A stretch of DNA of 64,000 bases. Origin: Gentiana macrophylla. Lineage: Eukaryota > Streptophyta > Magnoliopsida > Gentianales > Gentianaceae. Below, in pieces: positions 33,466 through 46,198 of this stretch. A program made the position numbers and the translations under genes. Location of the stretch: contig CM047817.1 of NCBI GenBank assembly GCA_026214975.1, positions 57,036,246 to 57,100,245 of the forward strand, given 5' to 3'. Position 1 is the first letter of the stretch; every line of letters begins with the position of its first letter. Under the pieces are notes generated by a model. It was not told where the DNA came from. It saw nothing but the letters and a program-made list of their open reading frames with translations, and did not search any database.

Positions 33466-35089
33466 ACGAATTTGTGTTATGATCGCCAATCATGAATTTG
33501 AAAGAATTCTTAAAGGAAACCTTGAATATACACCAAATAGATTTCCAAGTGTCATTCGAACATACAATAAATTAATAACAGTATTGATGAAGATGGTGAA
33601 AATCAATGCTCTTCGTAATGATCGATTGTCAGCTTGAAGACGCAAATACCGAATTAGTAATTTGAGTATCTAAAAAAATAGCGATTTGATAATTTAAGGT
33701 GAATTACTTGGCCGGATAATGAGATTCAACTTTTTGTTATTTTTTTGTGTATTTTACCTCTATTTATGGCCTATTTCGATATAAGTTTTGGTAGTTTAGT
33801 GGTTTATATAGGCACATATTTCACCATTGATAAATCACGAGACAAAAAGAGCGTTTACGTCCGAAATCTCTCTCTGCGCTTGGTGAATCGTGTGTGTTTT
33901 ATTGGCATGTGTCAGGCTTGATTTTGTTGTTTTTCTTTGTTATAGGTACGGAGGGATGAGATGAGTGCGACAAGGATCGCAACGGTTTGAAAATCGGTCG
34001 TAATGGAGTTCGTGATGCGAAAATAGTGCAAGAATCAAGTTCCGGGCGTAAAATGACGGACCGGACAGAACACCAGGCGCATCGGGCGATGCCCGCAGAG
34101 GCTTGGAATTTGTGTGCAAAACAGAGACCGGGATGACGCCTGGTCGGGTTGACTCGGACGAAACATAAGGATCTTATGCGGGCGCCGGTCAAGGACCGGT
34201 CATACGCATCTATTGGGAGTTTCACAAAACATGTGGGAAAAGTATACCCGTGAGGGCTCGTGTAGACACGGGCGCATGCCCGGGCGACCGATCAGGACTC
34301 ATCAAGAGCGACATGTTGACATTCGGGCGCTGGATACGAGTACTGGCGGGTGCCGTGGGTGATGTCATGCATAAGGTCGACGTCGGGCATAAAAGCCATT
34401 AAGTCAAATTTTATGTCCACAACTTACAATTTTTTTTTCCTTTTATTGATAAACTTATTTACTGCCTTTAGAAACTTAAATCCAAAGTTTTATTTTTTCA
34501 ATTCTGGCAAGAACTACAACGTTGAATTCAATTTATTTTCATGATTTCTCCCTACGGATTGATAAACAAATTTGAGAATTGTTTCTACATTATTGGTAAT
34601 TTAATTTTGCTTTCTTTTTTATCATGGTTTCTTTCAATTCTTCCATGACTTTTTTCCTTATTTGGATTACGATAGCTAAATTCCCAATGGCTAAATTATG
34701 CTATAGTGAACTACAAAATTTATTCCGAATGATAATCTACAGGATGAGTAGGGCTTAAAAATTGAATCTTTTGAATGTTTGTGTTCTAAAACTTGAACCT
34801 AATGCCTTTGGTGGAGAAGCTAACCATTAAATGATCACACACACATGAATTTTATAAACGATTTTGTGAGGTATTGTGCTAAATAGGGTTTTAGAATTGT
34901 CATGCATGAACTAGTCCAGCTTTTGCAACATGTTCCTTGGTAAGGCTCTTCTTGTTACACCGTGAACTTGGTGGATACGGAGCGCCTCATTGTTCTTCAT
35001 CATATTAGGTCAATTAAATTCCATAGTAGGGACTGTTGAACTGAGTATAGGTAAATAGGTTGTGGTATCGCGCAGTGGGACCATTTTAG
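33466..35089 (+). other. Degenerate LTR-like sequence, possibly Athila-type
   Basis: No gene. A GC-rich core at 33930-34380 contains self-complementary words (GCATCGGGCGATGC, GACCGGTC) and a pyrimidine stretch ending in TATAGGTACGG. Around it is AT-rich sequence. The layout resembles LTRs of Athila or Tat Gypsy elements, but I cannot fix its ends or find a partner. The open frames at 33899-34225 and 34350-34544 have no family support. Confidence 0.35.
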
Positions 35090-35357
35090 AGGATTTCACC
35101 CATAAACATATTCATTAGAAACTCGCTAAAGAAATTAACACAAGAACGTATAAAACCGAGATCATCAACTTGTGATCTCTCCACCCTTTATTCATGTATA
35201 TATATAGTAAAACAATAAAACAACTTCTAACCCTATTGGGCACTACTTTTCCCTTATTCCATGAAACTTAAGTCGGTTGTACACCACATAACCTAGCCGA
35301 CTTAAATACACACCGCAATAGCATAAATACCATTATTAATACTATGTCACTTTAACA
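35090..35357 (-). repeat. E7: 3' LTR of a minus-strand Copia (outer edge uncertain)
   Basis: On the minus strand GAGAGGGAG (a polypurine tract at 35358-35366) is followed by TGTTAAAGTGACATAG, the start of the LTR, whose inner edge is at 35357. The outer edge is approximate, since the 5' LTR is outside the window. Confidence 0.55.
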
Positions 35358-35892
35358 CTCCCTCTCAAGTTGGTGTATTTATATCATGCATTCCAAACTT
35401 TTTACAGACAAACCCCAAATGATTCCCAAAAAAAGCTTTAGTAAAAACACCACTAGTTGTTCTTTAAGCTTAACAAACGGTGTGCAAATCTTTTCTTGAA
35501 CGATCTTCTCTCAAGAAATAGCAATCCACTTCAATGTGTTTGGTTCTTCATGGAATATAGGATATATGCAATGTATAATGCCGCTTGATTATCATAATGA
35601 AAGTGGTATTGGCATATGAACCTTGACTCGCTTTTTTTCTCTAGAAAATACCTCATCTACGCCAACTCACAAAATCTATGAGCCATTGATCGATATTTGT
35701 CTTCCGTGACTTGACCGTGAAACCACCGCTTGCTTCTTATTTTTCCAACACAAGAAGCTTCCTCTAAGGAAGGTGTAGTATCCCGTAGTAGACTTTTCAT
35801 CTCATGGTGAACCAGCCCAATCAGTATATGAATAGCCTTCAACCCACAAATGGCCATTCGGTCTGAACATCACCCCACGTCCTGGGGCCTTC
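35358..35892 (-). pseudogene. pol (RH): E7 Copia RNase H, C-terminal part
   Basis: From 35887 leftwards the minus strand reads PGRGVMFRPNGHLWVEGY, then ADWAG-like, KSTTGYYTF and WKNKKQAVV-like text. It ends near 35440-35380 with a KLFLGIIW/FTKAFFGN-type tail and HDINTPT. The upstream half of the domain lies at 53108 and beyond. Removing E8 and one copy of CCTTC restores the frame across the junction, which proves that E8 was inserted here. Confidence 0.75.
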
Positions 35893-37038
35893 TGTTTGAA
35901 ATAGCACCCGAAAGACAATTTATGTAATTGTTTTTATAATTAATAAAATGACGGATTTATTCTCATCTTATTATTTGTTTCGTGCTTATAAGTAATACAC
36001 TAACAAAACCCTAAGTCAGATCATATGTAGCCATATAACTTAGCGTGTGTCACACATGAGGATTAAGTTTATAGTGACACATTTGAACTATTAGTCCGTG
36101 GGGAACATAATCAAAGTATGGGGTATATTGATTAAACCGCCATTAATGCGCCTGCAACACTTTATCGTGTGACCGTCTTATCCGGACCGTCGATATTGGT
36201 TATCTAAGTGGGGCATTTATATATGATGTAGTCATATAGGATTAGACCGATTTAATCTGAATTTATCATATAATTCCATGATTGAGAAATCTTATTAAAT
36301 AACAAGATGATCATATATGGATTAACCTTAATCCTGAAGTGATTGAATACTCCTATTTGTTTCAAGATAGGGTTTGATGTGTTCGTTAAGGATCATGCAA
36401 GAGGCGCAAATCAATCACTTTCACGTTGGCACTATTCTGGAATGAGTGAGAAGTGTGTGTCTCACAGATATGGAATCCATTCCTTCCTGCGGGAAGTAGA
36501 AAGACATTCCCTGATACGAATCGAGAACAGGATTTGCCCTAGGATCTTCTAAAGGAAACCAATAGACGAGCACGAAACAACGATCTTAGATAATCCAACC
36601 TAAGAACGTTGGCAAGAACGCCACAACGCTTGCTCAATGCGCTGATAAATTCTCTAAGGGTGGAACTCTACAACGAAGAGATCCTCACTCGCAAGTGATA
36701 AACAAGTCAATAGACTTATTCAAATTTTCACTCAAAATTGAACTGCCTGTAAAAGAACAACCTAGGTGCCTTATATAGGCTACAATATTCATGAAACTAA
36801 TGTAGCTAACCAACGGGATAAATGACATTGTAATTTTCGCCGATTTATTCCCTAGTGGACATAATTTGACCATAATAAGCCCAAATGACTTTTATTTGCT
36901 AAAACAAACACTTAACCCAATATACTAACATATAGGAAACTTTTCTGATGCGCCATACTAGCATTTAGACCTATAAGACCTTTATTAACTAAACTCAATG
37001 CATAATAAAATAAAAATAGTTTCAATAACTAAAATAAT

Positions 37039-38069
37039 TCATCCAAGCCCATCTTTGCTTTGCTCTTCGGTCTTCTTGGGCTGGATCACATCATTCCTCC
37101 TCGATTGGAAAGGATTCATCCTCGAATCAAAAGTATGTCGATAGTTCAAAGATCTCGAACCAATCTTGAACAAACCGCAAAAACGCCAATGATATACCAG
37201 GATCAAAGATAATGTGGATATACAAAGCTCCAAAGCAATAGTATGTCTAGATGTCGATCCATGCTTCCACAATAGAACATAAGAAAAGTCACTTGGCTGG
37301 ATATCGACGGTGATGAAGTTTCGGGAGTGGCAAAGAACATAATCATTGAAATGCAATGTAGGATCTTCATAAACACGCAAGGCAAAAGGATCAATAAAAA
37401 TGCGCCGGTTTGCCACCATTAACAACCGGGATAGTTCATCCAAAGGCAATATAGAGGCGGCATTGGATGTATCCAACAACACGGTTTCTCCTCATGTGGA
37501 TGATCCTCTGTGCACTCGCACGTAAGACAAAATACACTGGAACAAGAATTCAAGAGCATAGTTTCTTCTTGTGCCTCATCCACAATCAACTCTTTATGCA
37601 TTTCCTCCACAATAGACACCTCGACATCTCTATTTCCTCTTCCCCAATTTCAGGTTCATCCACCTCCACTCATCACATCGACAACTATAGAACTATTTTC
37701 TTCCTCCCTTTCCAAATCCTCCTCACGAATGTTAACAACCTCGCCATTTTCCGCTTTAGTCCACCCATTTTCCTTTTGAATGTCACCAACGCTTGGCCTC
37801 CTCCACTGTAGTAGTTCAACTTCCTTTTCCAATCTATCCCGCAACTCTTGCATCTTAACTTGCATAATAGCCTTAATTTCTTGTTTCAACTTCGCACCGA
37901 GTGCACGATTATTCTCCTCAAGGATCCTTGCTATCATCGCTAACATGCTCTCATTTCGATCCGCTAACTCGCTTTGACGCCTGTTCCTTTCTACGATCCC
38001 GCCTCTCATAATGATCAAAATAAGGCATATTCCCACAATTATCTCGTGTTTACTCAGCCTGATGCTCAA
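37039..38069 (-). CDS. E9 internal ORFs (coiled coil; tail like E5 pol)
   Basis: Two minus-strand open frames. The first (37656-38069) codes for 137 residues with a hydrophobic start and a long charged coiled coil (IARILEENNRALGAKLKQEI, MQELRDRLEKEVELLQW). The second (37039-37482) has LLDTSNAASILPLDELSRLL and ends TFDSRMNPFQSRRNDVIQP, passing through the polypurine tract into the LTR exactly where the E5 frame does (LRTDPFHPGGNDM). I recognise no enzyme. The second could be the remnant of a Pol C-terminus, and the first may be Gag-like or unique to the family. Confidence 0.5.
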
Positions 38070-38890
38070 TCGTAATGAAATTTTTTTTTTTTTTTTTTGA
38101 TGTTGTAATTACTCAGTGTGATAATTTTCACACCCTGATGTGAAACCCACGTATTTAAGCACCGAACGACTACAAATTTGGGAAAACTCAAAAGACAAAA
38201 GTTGTAGAACTGAGAGTTTTCTAAAGGATGTCAAATTTTCAGATTTTTTGGAGATACAGAAGTCGCTCTAACAATTGTTTTTCAGAAACTGATACAATCT
38301 GTAAAAAAATTTCATATTGATAGCTGTGACTTAAGGTGCCGAATCCTTTAAAACTACAGCGAATTTGGAAAATATCAAAAGAAAAAAGTTGTAGATATGC
38401 AAATTTCCTATAAGTTCACCAATTTTCAGGTAATTGTAATTCGTTTAACCCACTGAAAACGAATTTGAACAATGATTTACTGCTGCAGTTTTTCTGGACA
38501 GATTGTTCGGAGTAATCGGTGTTTTAGGCAAGATTTATGTTGAATCTGGTTTGGGTGTAAAGAGAGAAATTGTAGCACGAGATGTTTTGTATATGTGGTA
38601 AAAAGTGCAGAATTTTTCGAGTTGTTTTGGTTAGGGAACGAACTGATACAAAAAAATGGGATCTGTAAAATAATTAGGTTCTTGGGATGAAGGTTTGAAG
38701 AATCTTCAAGTTTTCCGGATAGGATGGATGAAGATTTGAAGATTTTGGATGTTCTTGGGAGAGGTTGGACGAAATTAATGAACAAAAAACAATGAACTAA
38801 AACGCAGGATTTTTTTTTTTTTTTTTTTTTTGAATTAAGAAACAAAATCAAAACAGAAAAAGGATATTTGATTACCTTTAGTCAACCGAA
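38070..38890 (-). other. E9 leader between PBS and ORF, noncoding
   Basis: About 800 bases with long T runs (about 38081-38098 and 38812-38831) and two similar segments, each with a CCGAA(C/T)CCTTTAAAACTAC-like or ACTACAAATTTGGGAAAA(C/T)-like word (38165 and 38350). No conserved protein is seen on either strand. Confidence 0.55.
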
Positions 38891-40850
38891 GGCTCTGATA
38901 CCAAATGAAACGAATCGAGAACAGGATTTGCCCTAGGATCTTCTAAAGGAAACCAATAGACGAGCACGAAACAACGATCTTAGATAATCCAACTTAAGAA
39001 CGTTGGCAAGAACGCCACAACGCTTGCTCAAGGCGCTGATAAGTTCTCTAAGGGTGGAACTCTACAACGAAGAGATCCTCACTCGCAAGTGATAAACAAG
39101 TCAATAGACTTAATCAAATTTTCACTCAAAATTGAACTGTCTGTAAAAGAACAACCTAGGTGCCTTATATAGGCTACAATATTCATGAAACTAATGTAGT
39201 AGCTAACAAATGTGGGATAAATTACATTGTAATTTTCGCCACTTTATTCCCTAGTGGACATAATTTGACCATAATAAGCTTAAATGGCTTTTATTTGCTA
39301 AAAACAAACACTTAACCCAATATACTAACATATAGGAAACTTTTCTGATGCGCCATACTAGCATTTAGACCTATAAGACCTTTATTAACTAAACTCAATG
39401 CATAATAAAATAAAAATAGTTTCAATAACTAAAATAATTCATCCAAGCCCATCTTTGCTTTGCTCTTCGGTCTTCTTGGGCTGGATCACATCATTCCCCT
39501 TATTTATTAATCCTAGAAACTGATCGATCGGCCGAGTTCGTATTGGTTATGAACTAATTGATCACTAGTGGGTTAATGGTAAATAAGGAAAATATGTAAT
39601 GAAGATGGTTTAAAAAAATAATCTACAGATTGTCTATGTAGAGTTAGTCTGTTTGTAATGATTATATCAGTGGACACTTATTGACTCGACGCTTTGAGAA
39701 TAAGTTATATCTATAATCGATAGAGTTCGGTTTCGGATTTATGATAGCGTAATTCCGGAATTAATAAGTTAAGTAGAAATGTTCTGTTCGATGAACATTT
39801 TATTCAATTTATTGTAGCTACTGGTTATAGGTCAATTGTGCTCGGGTTGGCTCCTAACACGCTAGTGTTTTCTCGTTTTGTGGAACCTCGAGAATAAATT
39901 AAATAGTTGGGCTACTTAATGAATATGGATATTATTTATTCAAGTAAATAATATATAAAATAGAAAAGACATTTTCTATTATCCCAAAATGGTATTAAAA
40001 ATGGCGCCACATTTTTTGATTTTGGGAAAAGACATTTTCTATTAAATAATTATAATGTGGATAATGTAATTATTTATGTGTTTAATAATTATAAATAAGA
40101 AATAGGTTTTCTTATTGGATAAATAGGAAATTTGTTTTCCTATTGGATAAAGGTTTTATTTTCCTAAGAGGAAAAGATAAATATGTGTTTATAAGATAAA
40201 CTCTCAAACTATTCGGTTATTATCCTATATAATAAGAGTTTCTCCAAACACAAAATAAATTCCAACGTGATTTTTAGTTGAAAAATCCAACGCCATTTTT
40301 TCAGAAAAAAGGACGCCGCCTTTTTTGAATAAAAGAGAGAAAATTTCTTTTCTTGTCTTAGCCATTGGGAAGAAGAAAAACTAGAGTTTTTCTTAAGCAT
40401 ATTCGATGAGGTTCTACTATGAGGATCGACGTCCACCAGTCGTGCTTGGAGATACAATCCGGAAGATCACGGCTTCTCTCCGGTTGGGGTAAATCTACTA
40501 ACCTTTTTTTTTAGATTAATTTATTATGCGAATCATATTGTGGTTATTAGAATATCTTTGTAGTAATTGTCGATTGTGTATTTATTGCATATATTTCATT
40601 GTATTTATTGCATATATTTTATATGTCTATGCTAGGGGGTTTAGCCGACTATATATGTATACCGAACATCATTCTTTTGAAGTGTGAATAAAAACTATTT
40701 CCATAATCTCTTCTATCGCTGGTAAAATCTAAAAACGAATTTAATTCGTAGCTTCACGTGGAATGATCGAGCCGCCTCGGTCGGTGTGCTCGAATCGATC
40801 TACGATCCAATTATGGATCGATCCGGATTCGGTTTTCGATATCAAGCATG

Positions 40851-40863
40851 TGGTATCGGAGCC
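40851..40863 (+). other. E8 primer-binding site
   Basis: TGGTATCGGAGCC, two bases after the LTR end at 40848, is a tRNA-Met type Copia primer-binding site. Confidence 0.85.
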
Positions 40864-43636
40864 AGGTTAAAGTGATTTTGTGATCTTGATTGCATAATTA
40901 ATTAATAAAGAGTGGAATTGAATAAAACTGCATCTTTTATATGTTTATTATATATATGCGTGGTTGAATGTTTATGGTTGACGAGATGGATCGTGGTTGG
41001 TACTTGTTTACCATTAGATCTTTGTAAACCCAATTTTTCCGGTATAGGAAATTATGTAATTTATTTGTTGTAATTTAATTTCCTAGTATTTAGAATTTTT
41101 CAACTCGTCGGCGCTGTTGTATTAATTAAATATTCAAGAACATCAAGAAACGAGATGGCGGCATAGTGGTGAAGATGCGATTTTTAAATTATGAAGACCC
41201 AAGTTCAATTCTCCATGGATGCAGTTTTAGCAAATTTTTCCATATAAAGGTTCAGTTTTATGAAAAAAAAATATTGTACCCCAGGCTGCAACAGGAAAGG
41301 AATAGGTGTGAAACCAACTCGGCTGGGAGCTCTTTTGTTCAAGAAATGGAGAAGCAAATTATTATACACAGTGGCGGTAGAAGCAATTAAAGATTATTAA
41401 ACTTTAAACATAGGGTTTATTTATTTATTTAATTTTAAATTTATAGATTTGATACGGGGGTACCAACGGTTCATCTCAGTGGTTTATTTTTCGCATTTAT
41501 TTTCTCATGTGATTATTTATGTGATATATCCATGTCATGCATCATATTCATGAATTCCACTCCTAGCATATGCTTAAATGTAGAAAATTAATTTTGGCAT
41601 TAATTAGACACGAATGAAAATGATAATTAATTTAGATTAATAATAAATTAAATTAATTAAAAGAAACGGAATTTTATCCGATATAAAATTCACATTATAA
41701 AAATAAAATTTACTTGATAAATTTGTTTTTGAGATCTAAAATTCTTTTGAGATTTTCGATTATGTAGTGTCTACATAAATATGATTTTAATAACAAAAAT
41801 TTGGAAAATCATAAAAAGATGGACAATAACTAGACAGTATTTGGAACCGATAAGTTGGTGATTGCTTTTCATGTTTTATTATTTTCGGATTATTGGAAAA
41901 ATTTCGAAGATCCAAAATTTTTATCATGACATTATTAGGTCTGTAAAATTCTATGGTGAATTTTAATTGTATTGTGTTTACACAAGAGAATTTCTAAATA
42001 ATCGATAAATTGGAAAATTATGAATACAGTGTCACTAGTTAGACGGTATTTGGAACCGATAAACTAGTGGGAGTTTTAAATTTCGTGATTTATTGTTTTC
42101 AAATTATTGAGAAATTCATAAGTCCTAATATACTAGGATTATAAAATTCTTGGTGAATTTTATATTGTTTTCAAATTATTGAGAAATTCTTAAGTCCTAA
42201 TATACTAGGATTACAAAAAATTTGGTGAATTTTATTTGTATAGTGTCTACACAAAGGAATTTTAATCCATAAAATTGGAAAACCATGAATATAATGACAC
42301 TAGTTAGACGGTATTTGGAACCGATAAACTAGTGGAAGAATTAAATTAAATATTCATGATCTGTTGTTTTTGGATTATTGGAAAATTCTAAAATCCCAAT
42401 GAGCCTACTTATTTTTCAAAATAAAGCGTGGAGAGGGAAGGTGACAACCGACCCCCACGGCCTCTCATCTCTTGTTGACACAAGCAAGTGAGAGAATGGT
42501 GACGCCTCGTGCCGCATTTATTTTGGCCCCCTAAGGATGGCCTTCACCGCTATCAAAATGCATGGCTTGGTCTCCGAAAGGATAGGATTTTGGGTACTCA
42601 TCGGGTCACTGACCAACCTTAAGGCGGCATACTCGGGGCGTATTTTGAGATCAGGAACAGTAGGTCACACTCACAAGGATATTTTTGGAAATATTTTTGC
42701 TGAAAAAGGAAGGTAATCAACAATTAAAAGGAGATGTCTTATTCTTTGTTAATTGTTGAGAGAGATTTGTCTCAATTTAATCGTCACCTCTTTGACCTAC
42801 CCTAAGGCGGCCCTGTAGATGTGAGGTTAAATCCTTGGAATGGTTGGATAAACTGCATTCATTACATCACGTTTATAATTCCTAAAATTTCTTATATGTT
42901 GTGGTGTATGATTTGATTTATATTTCTGTCATAATTTAATTTACAACTACATATCATCTCAAGATGACTAGACTGCTTATATGATTAAAATTGACTGATG
43001 ATGACTTCGTAAAAGTGGAAAAATAACAAGAACGTTGAACTCATAAATCAAGAATGCAATTAATTTTTCAGGTGGAGGATTTCCCTCTTAAGCCTTCAAA
43101 CTTAAGTGACATTGATTAGTATGTCACTGCTGTCACTCATGTCGAATCAGAGACAAACAAAATTAGTTCAAAGATGACAAGAATGATTTGATATCAATCT
43201 CACTAGACATCCCATAGTTCTCGAGTAGTGTCTACTCAAATGAACTGCTAGTTCACGGCCATTTCCTTTAAAGAAAGCCAAGAATAGGAAGGTAAATGTC
43301 AACAAGTGTAAGTCATCTAAACTAAATGAGTTAAAGGATGAACCACAATATTAATAAAAGAAAGTATAGGATAAGGGAAGTGATTTTGGATTACTAACCT
43401 ATGAATCCTTAGAGTCTTGCTTGATCGGGTAATTGACTCGAAAGATAAAGTTCTTTTGCAAGAACAAGGTAGCTGGGAATTCATGATGAAAGAGTAGACA
43501 TCGGGTAGTTTCAGCTAAGATAGTGGGAGTGATATAAAGAAACAAATTTCGGATTTTAATCCTTGAATATTGCAGAAATTTAATTTCTGTTTTCAGATTC
43601 GTTGGAACGAATAGATTCACTTTCAAATCGATAATA
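40864..43636 (+). other. E8 leader and decayed gag region
   Basis: No open frame of known family. At 41700-42390 there are three tandem copies of a 200-270 base unit containing TATTTGGAACCGATAA (41839, 42049, 42313). The interval 42420-42830 is richer in G and C, with short CTAAGGCGGC-like repeats. At 43000-43600 weak Lys/Asn-rich translations could be gag remnants, but I cannot confirm it. A tRNA-like A/B box pair is at 41156-41214. Confidence 0.5.
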
Positions 43637-43932
43637 TAGTTTGTAATACCCGTACTATATTCACTCGATAATGGTATTAGTTATTAGTAAACACACATCA
43701 ATATATATATATATATATCTCCCATGCTAGTGGAACTATTAGATGTTTATATATTTTTACTTACGTGTGACTAGTATATACACACATATAACCAGACTTA
43801 TAATTATAAATATGATGTGTTGATATTCGAAAACATACAATATATGTGTCGTATGGGTATATAATTATATGTTGGTATAATATTGTTAGTATATAATTAT
43901 GTATATGTTACACATATATCTGTATGTATTAC

Positions 43933-43983
<51 letters not shown>

Positions 43984-44110
43984 AAGAGAGAGAGGATATA
44001 TGTAAAAATGGAAAAGGTGCTGTGTAAATAGAAAGATTGACTAGAATACTTACCTTGCAAGTGGATTCACGTGACTTACTACTCATATAGCTGCTCTTAG
44101 GAGGTGTAAT

Positions 44111-44238
44111 TGTTGGATCATATATCCAACGTTGGGACTCAGTGCACACTTCCGCTTTATCTTTCTATAGATTCTCGATAGTTTAAAGATAAACGATCCT
44201 AGATCAAAGTAATTCATCACATACTGTTAGATCCAACA
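44111..44238 (+). repeat. E11 5' LTR, internally deleted (128 bp)
   Basis: It starts TGTTGGATCATATATCCAAC and ends GATCCAACA, like the 3' LTR (496 bp), but the middle is missing: after CGTTGGG it jumps to a CTTCCGCT segment near the LTR end. About 370 bp, probably including the promoter, are lost, while both tips and the PBS are kept. Confidence 0.8.
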
Positions 44239-45686
44239 AGTGGTATCGAGCCAAGTTATGTTGAATTGTCAAAAATCAATCTTGTTTTAGATTTTACTGA
44301 ATCGTATACGGTCATATCTGTATCTGTGGTTTTAGTTTTTGAAACGCCGAAGCTTTTTTTTGATTGCCCTTTCCATGCCTCGCTGTTGGTTTGAAGTAAT
44401 TCATATTCAGATAAATATCGTGTCAGTTATGACACGAAAGGATGATTACACATACATATGTGCAAGTTGAAAAGCATGCAGGACTATTTTCTTTTGTTTT
44501 TGGTCATGTGATCGGCGGCAGGTTCAACAATTAGGTTTTGTTCCTAATTTTTATTTGTTTAAGGCACATTTAAAAAAAAAAGAAAAGAAAAAAGAAAAGA
44601 TAGAATTGTTTTTCGTCTATACCTCCGGAACGTTTACGGAATTCGGCGGCACTTCATCAGTCTTGGCAGTACAGAATATTGATATAGGGTTCCATTATTT
44701 ATTTATCTTTTTTGGTAGGGACATTTAAGTTCAATAAAATAAATAAATAAAGGATAAGAAACCTATTAGGTTGAACAGTTATAATATATTCTGATGTGTT
44801 TGAGGGGCTGTTTTCGGTCCATTAACAGAGAATATTAATAAGATTAAGGAAATAGTTTGTTGTTCCGGCCCAATTAAAACCTTTTCTTGGACATAAGTTT
44901 TGTATTGTATTTAGGCAATAATTTATTTGGACAATTATTAATATTGGGCATTGTTTGGCTATTGCATCGGTCCAAGTTTATTAATTTTTTTTATTGGACT
45001 TTATATAATATGTAGTTCATATGAAGTGAATTTGGTTAACGCCGGGATAGTGAGCTTGAATTCAGTTGGACCTTTTTATTTGATAATTGGTCCATATATA
45101 TAATATGATATGGTAAAGTCTGAAGAAATAAGCAGCCTAATTTTGATAGACTTTTTTTATTTTATTTTATATATTTTAATTTTAAAGTCAATTCGGTAAA
45201 ATCAAACATTGATGTATTGCGGTATTTGTATTTATTATGTTTCTAAGTGGATTTGTTGAAGCGATATGTCGTCAAAGGGACCTCTACGTGGAAACTGATT
45301 CACGGTGGGATGTAAAATGGTTTGTGTGTTTATAAATTCATGCGGATAGTATTCGGCCCAAAGGAAGGATATTATTTTGGCGAATTGTAAATACACTTCA
45401 TGGTGATAAATGCGTGACAATTATTTGGTTTCCATGTGGGTAATAGATACGGTCCAAAGATTGGTCTATTATTTGACATGATTTATTGTCAGTATTTGAT
45501 CACTACGCCAATATGTCAATTACGAGTTAGCATTATCGTCCAAAGATAAGATACTAATGTCGTACCGGTATCTTGTGTTGGGAAAATATATCATAAATTT
45601 ATTGACTTTGGATATTCTTCGGATCTTAAGTTCTGCTTTAAAGTATATCTCCTCCTTGAAGCATTATATTCCTCCACTAATTATCT

Positions 45687-46170
45687 ATGACTTCAGGCGT
45701 TAGAAAGAACAAGTTTGTTCTTGTCACCGACACCATGGATCTAGACTTGACATTTAGGTATGATCCTCTTAAACCTCATGATTAGGATAATAAAGTCAAA
45801 CATATTTGTACTTTGAGAAGTGAGAGTGATCAAACAAGTTGAGTCAAGTGATCTTGCAGAAGTCATTCTAGATACTCTTAAAAGTGGAAAAAGGATTATG
45901 GTGACTATTTGGAAAATTTCGTATTCAATAAGCTGCACACTCCGGAAATGGATCATCTGATTTCCAAAATTTAGGTCTTTGATTTGGATATCCATGATGG
46001 CTTTTTGGTGCAATTTATCATTCTTTCTCTTCATGCACAATATGGTAAATTAAATGTCAGTTATAACTGACATAAGGAATTGTGGGAGTTGAAGAAAATG
46101 ATTTCCCACTGAGTGCAAGAAGTCGAATGATTGAAATTCAGGCAGCCAGAAAGTGCTAAATATGGTCACC
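45687..46170 (+). pseudogene. gag: E11 Copia gag (broken)
   Basis: It starts ATGACTTCAGGCGTTAGAAA (MTSGVRKNKFVLVTDTMDLD). After stops and a likely internal deletion it continues with SKI-VFDLDIHDGFLVQFII, LSLHAQYGKLNVSYN and ELKKMISH-VQEVE. These are the start and C-terminal half of a common Copia Gag. The 5.5-kb stretch keeps the family order but no long frame. Sequence from 44253 to 45686 is the AT-rich leader, with no gene. Confidence 0.65.
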
Positions 46171-46198
46171 ATTAAAGGTAAGGGCACAAAAAAAAAAT

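Larger units (their letters stand above)
36512..39493 (-). mobile_element. E9: non-autonomous LTR retrotransposon, 2982 bp
   Basis: The LTRs 36512-37093 (582 bp) and 38906-39493 (588 bp) start TGA(T/A)ACGAATCGAG and end GATCACATCA; they differ at about 20 sites by eye. The duplication TTCCC flanks the element (36507-36511 and 39494-39498). A tRNA-Met PBS lies on the minus strand at 38891-38903 (TGGTATCAGAGCC) and a polypurine tract CGAGGAGGAA next to the left LTR, so the element runs leftwards. The 1.8-kb core has no protease, RT or integrase, so it must depend on another element; E5 is the likely type. Confidence 0.88.
35893..40848 (+). repeat. E8 5' LTR (about 1.97 kb, split by E9)
   Basis: The LTR starts TGTTTGAAATAGCACCC and ends ATATCAAGCA at 40848. 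E9 plus one TSD copy (36512-39498) interrupts it. The segment 40372-40530 and the last 125 bases match the truncated 3' LTR at 52798-53102. Its own length without E9 is about 1969 bp. The minus-strand frame at 40209-40457 is chance. Confidence 0.85.

Noticed and set aside
38477..38851. 124-residue minus-strand frame with a lysine run
   Set aside because: It lies in the noncoding leader of E9, and the lysines come from a poly(T) tract.
43886..44149. 87-residue frame over a TA/GA repeat
   Set aside because: Microsatellite translation that also crosses the LTR junction of E11.
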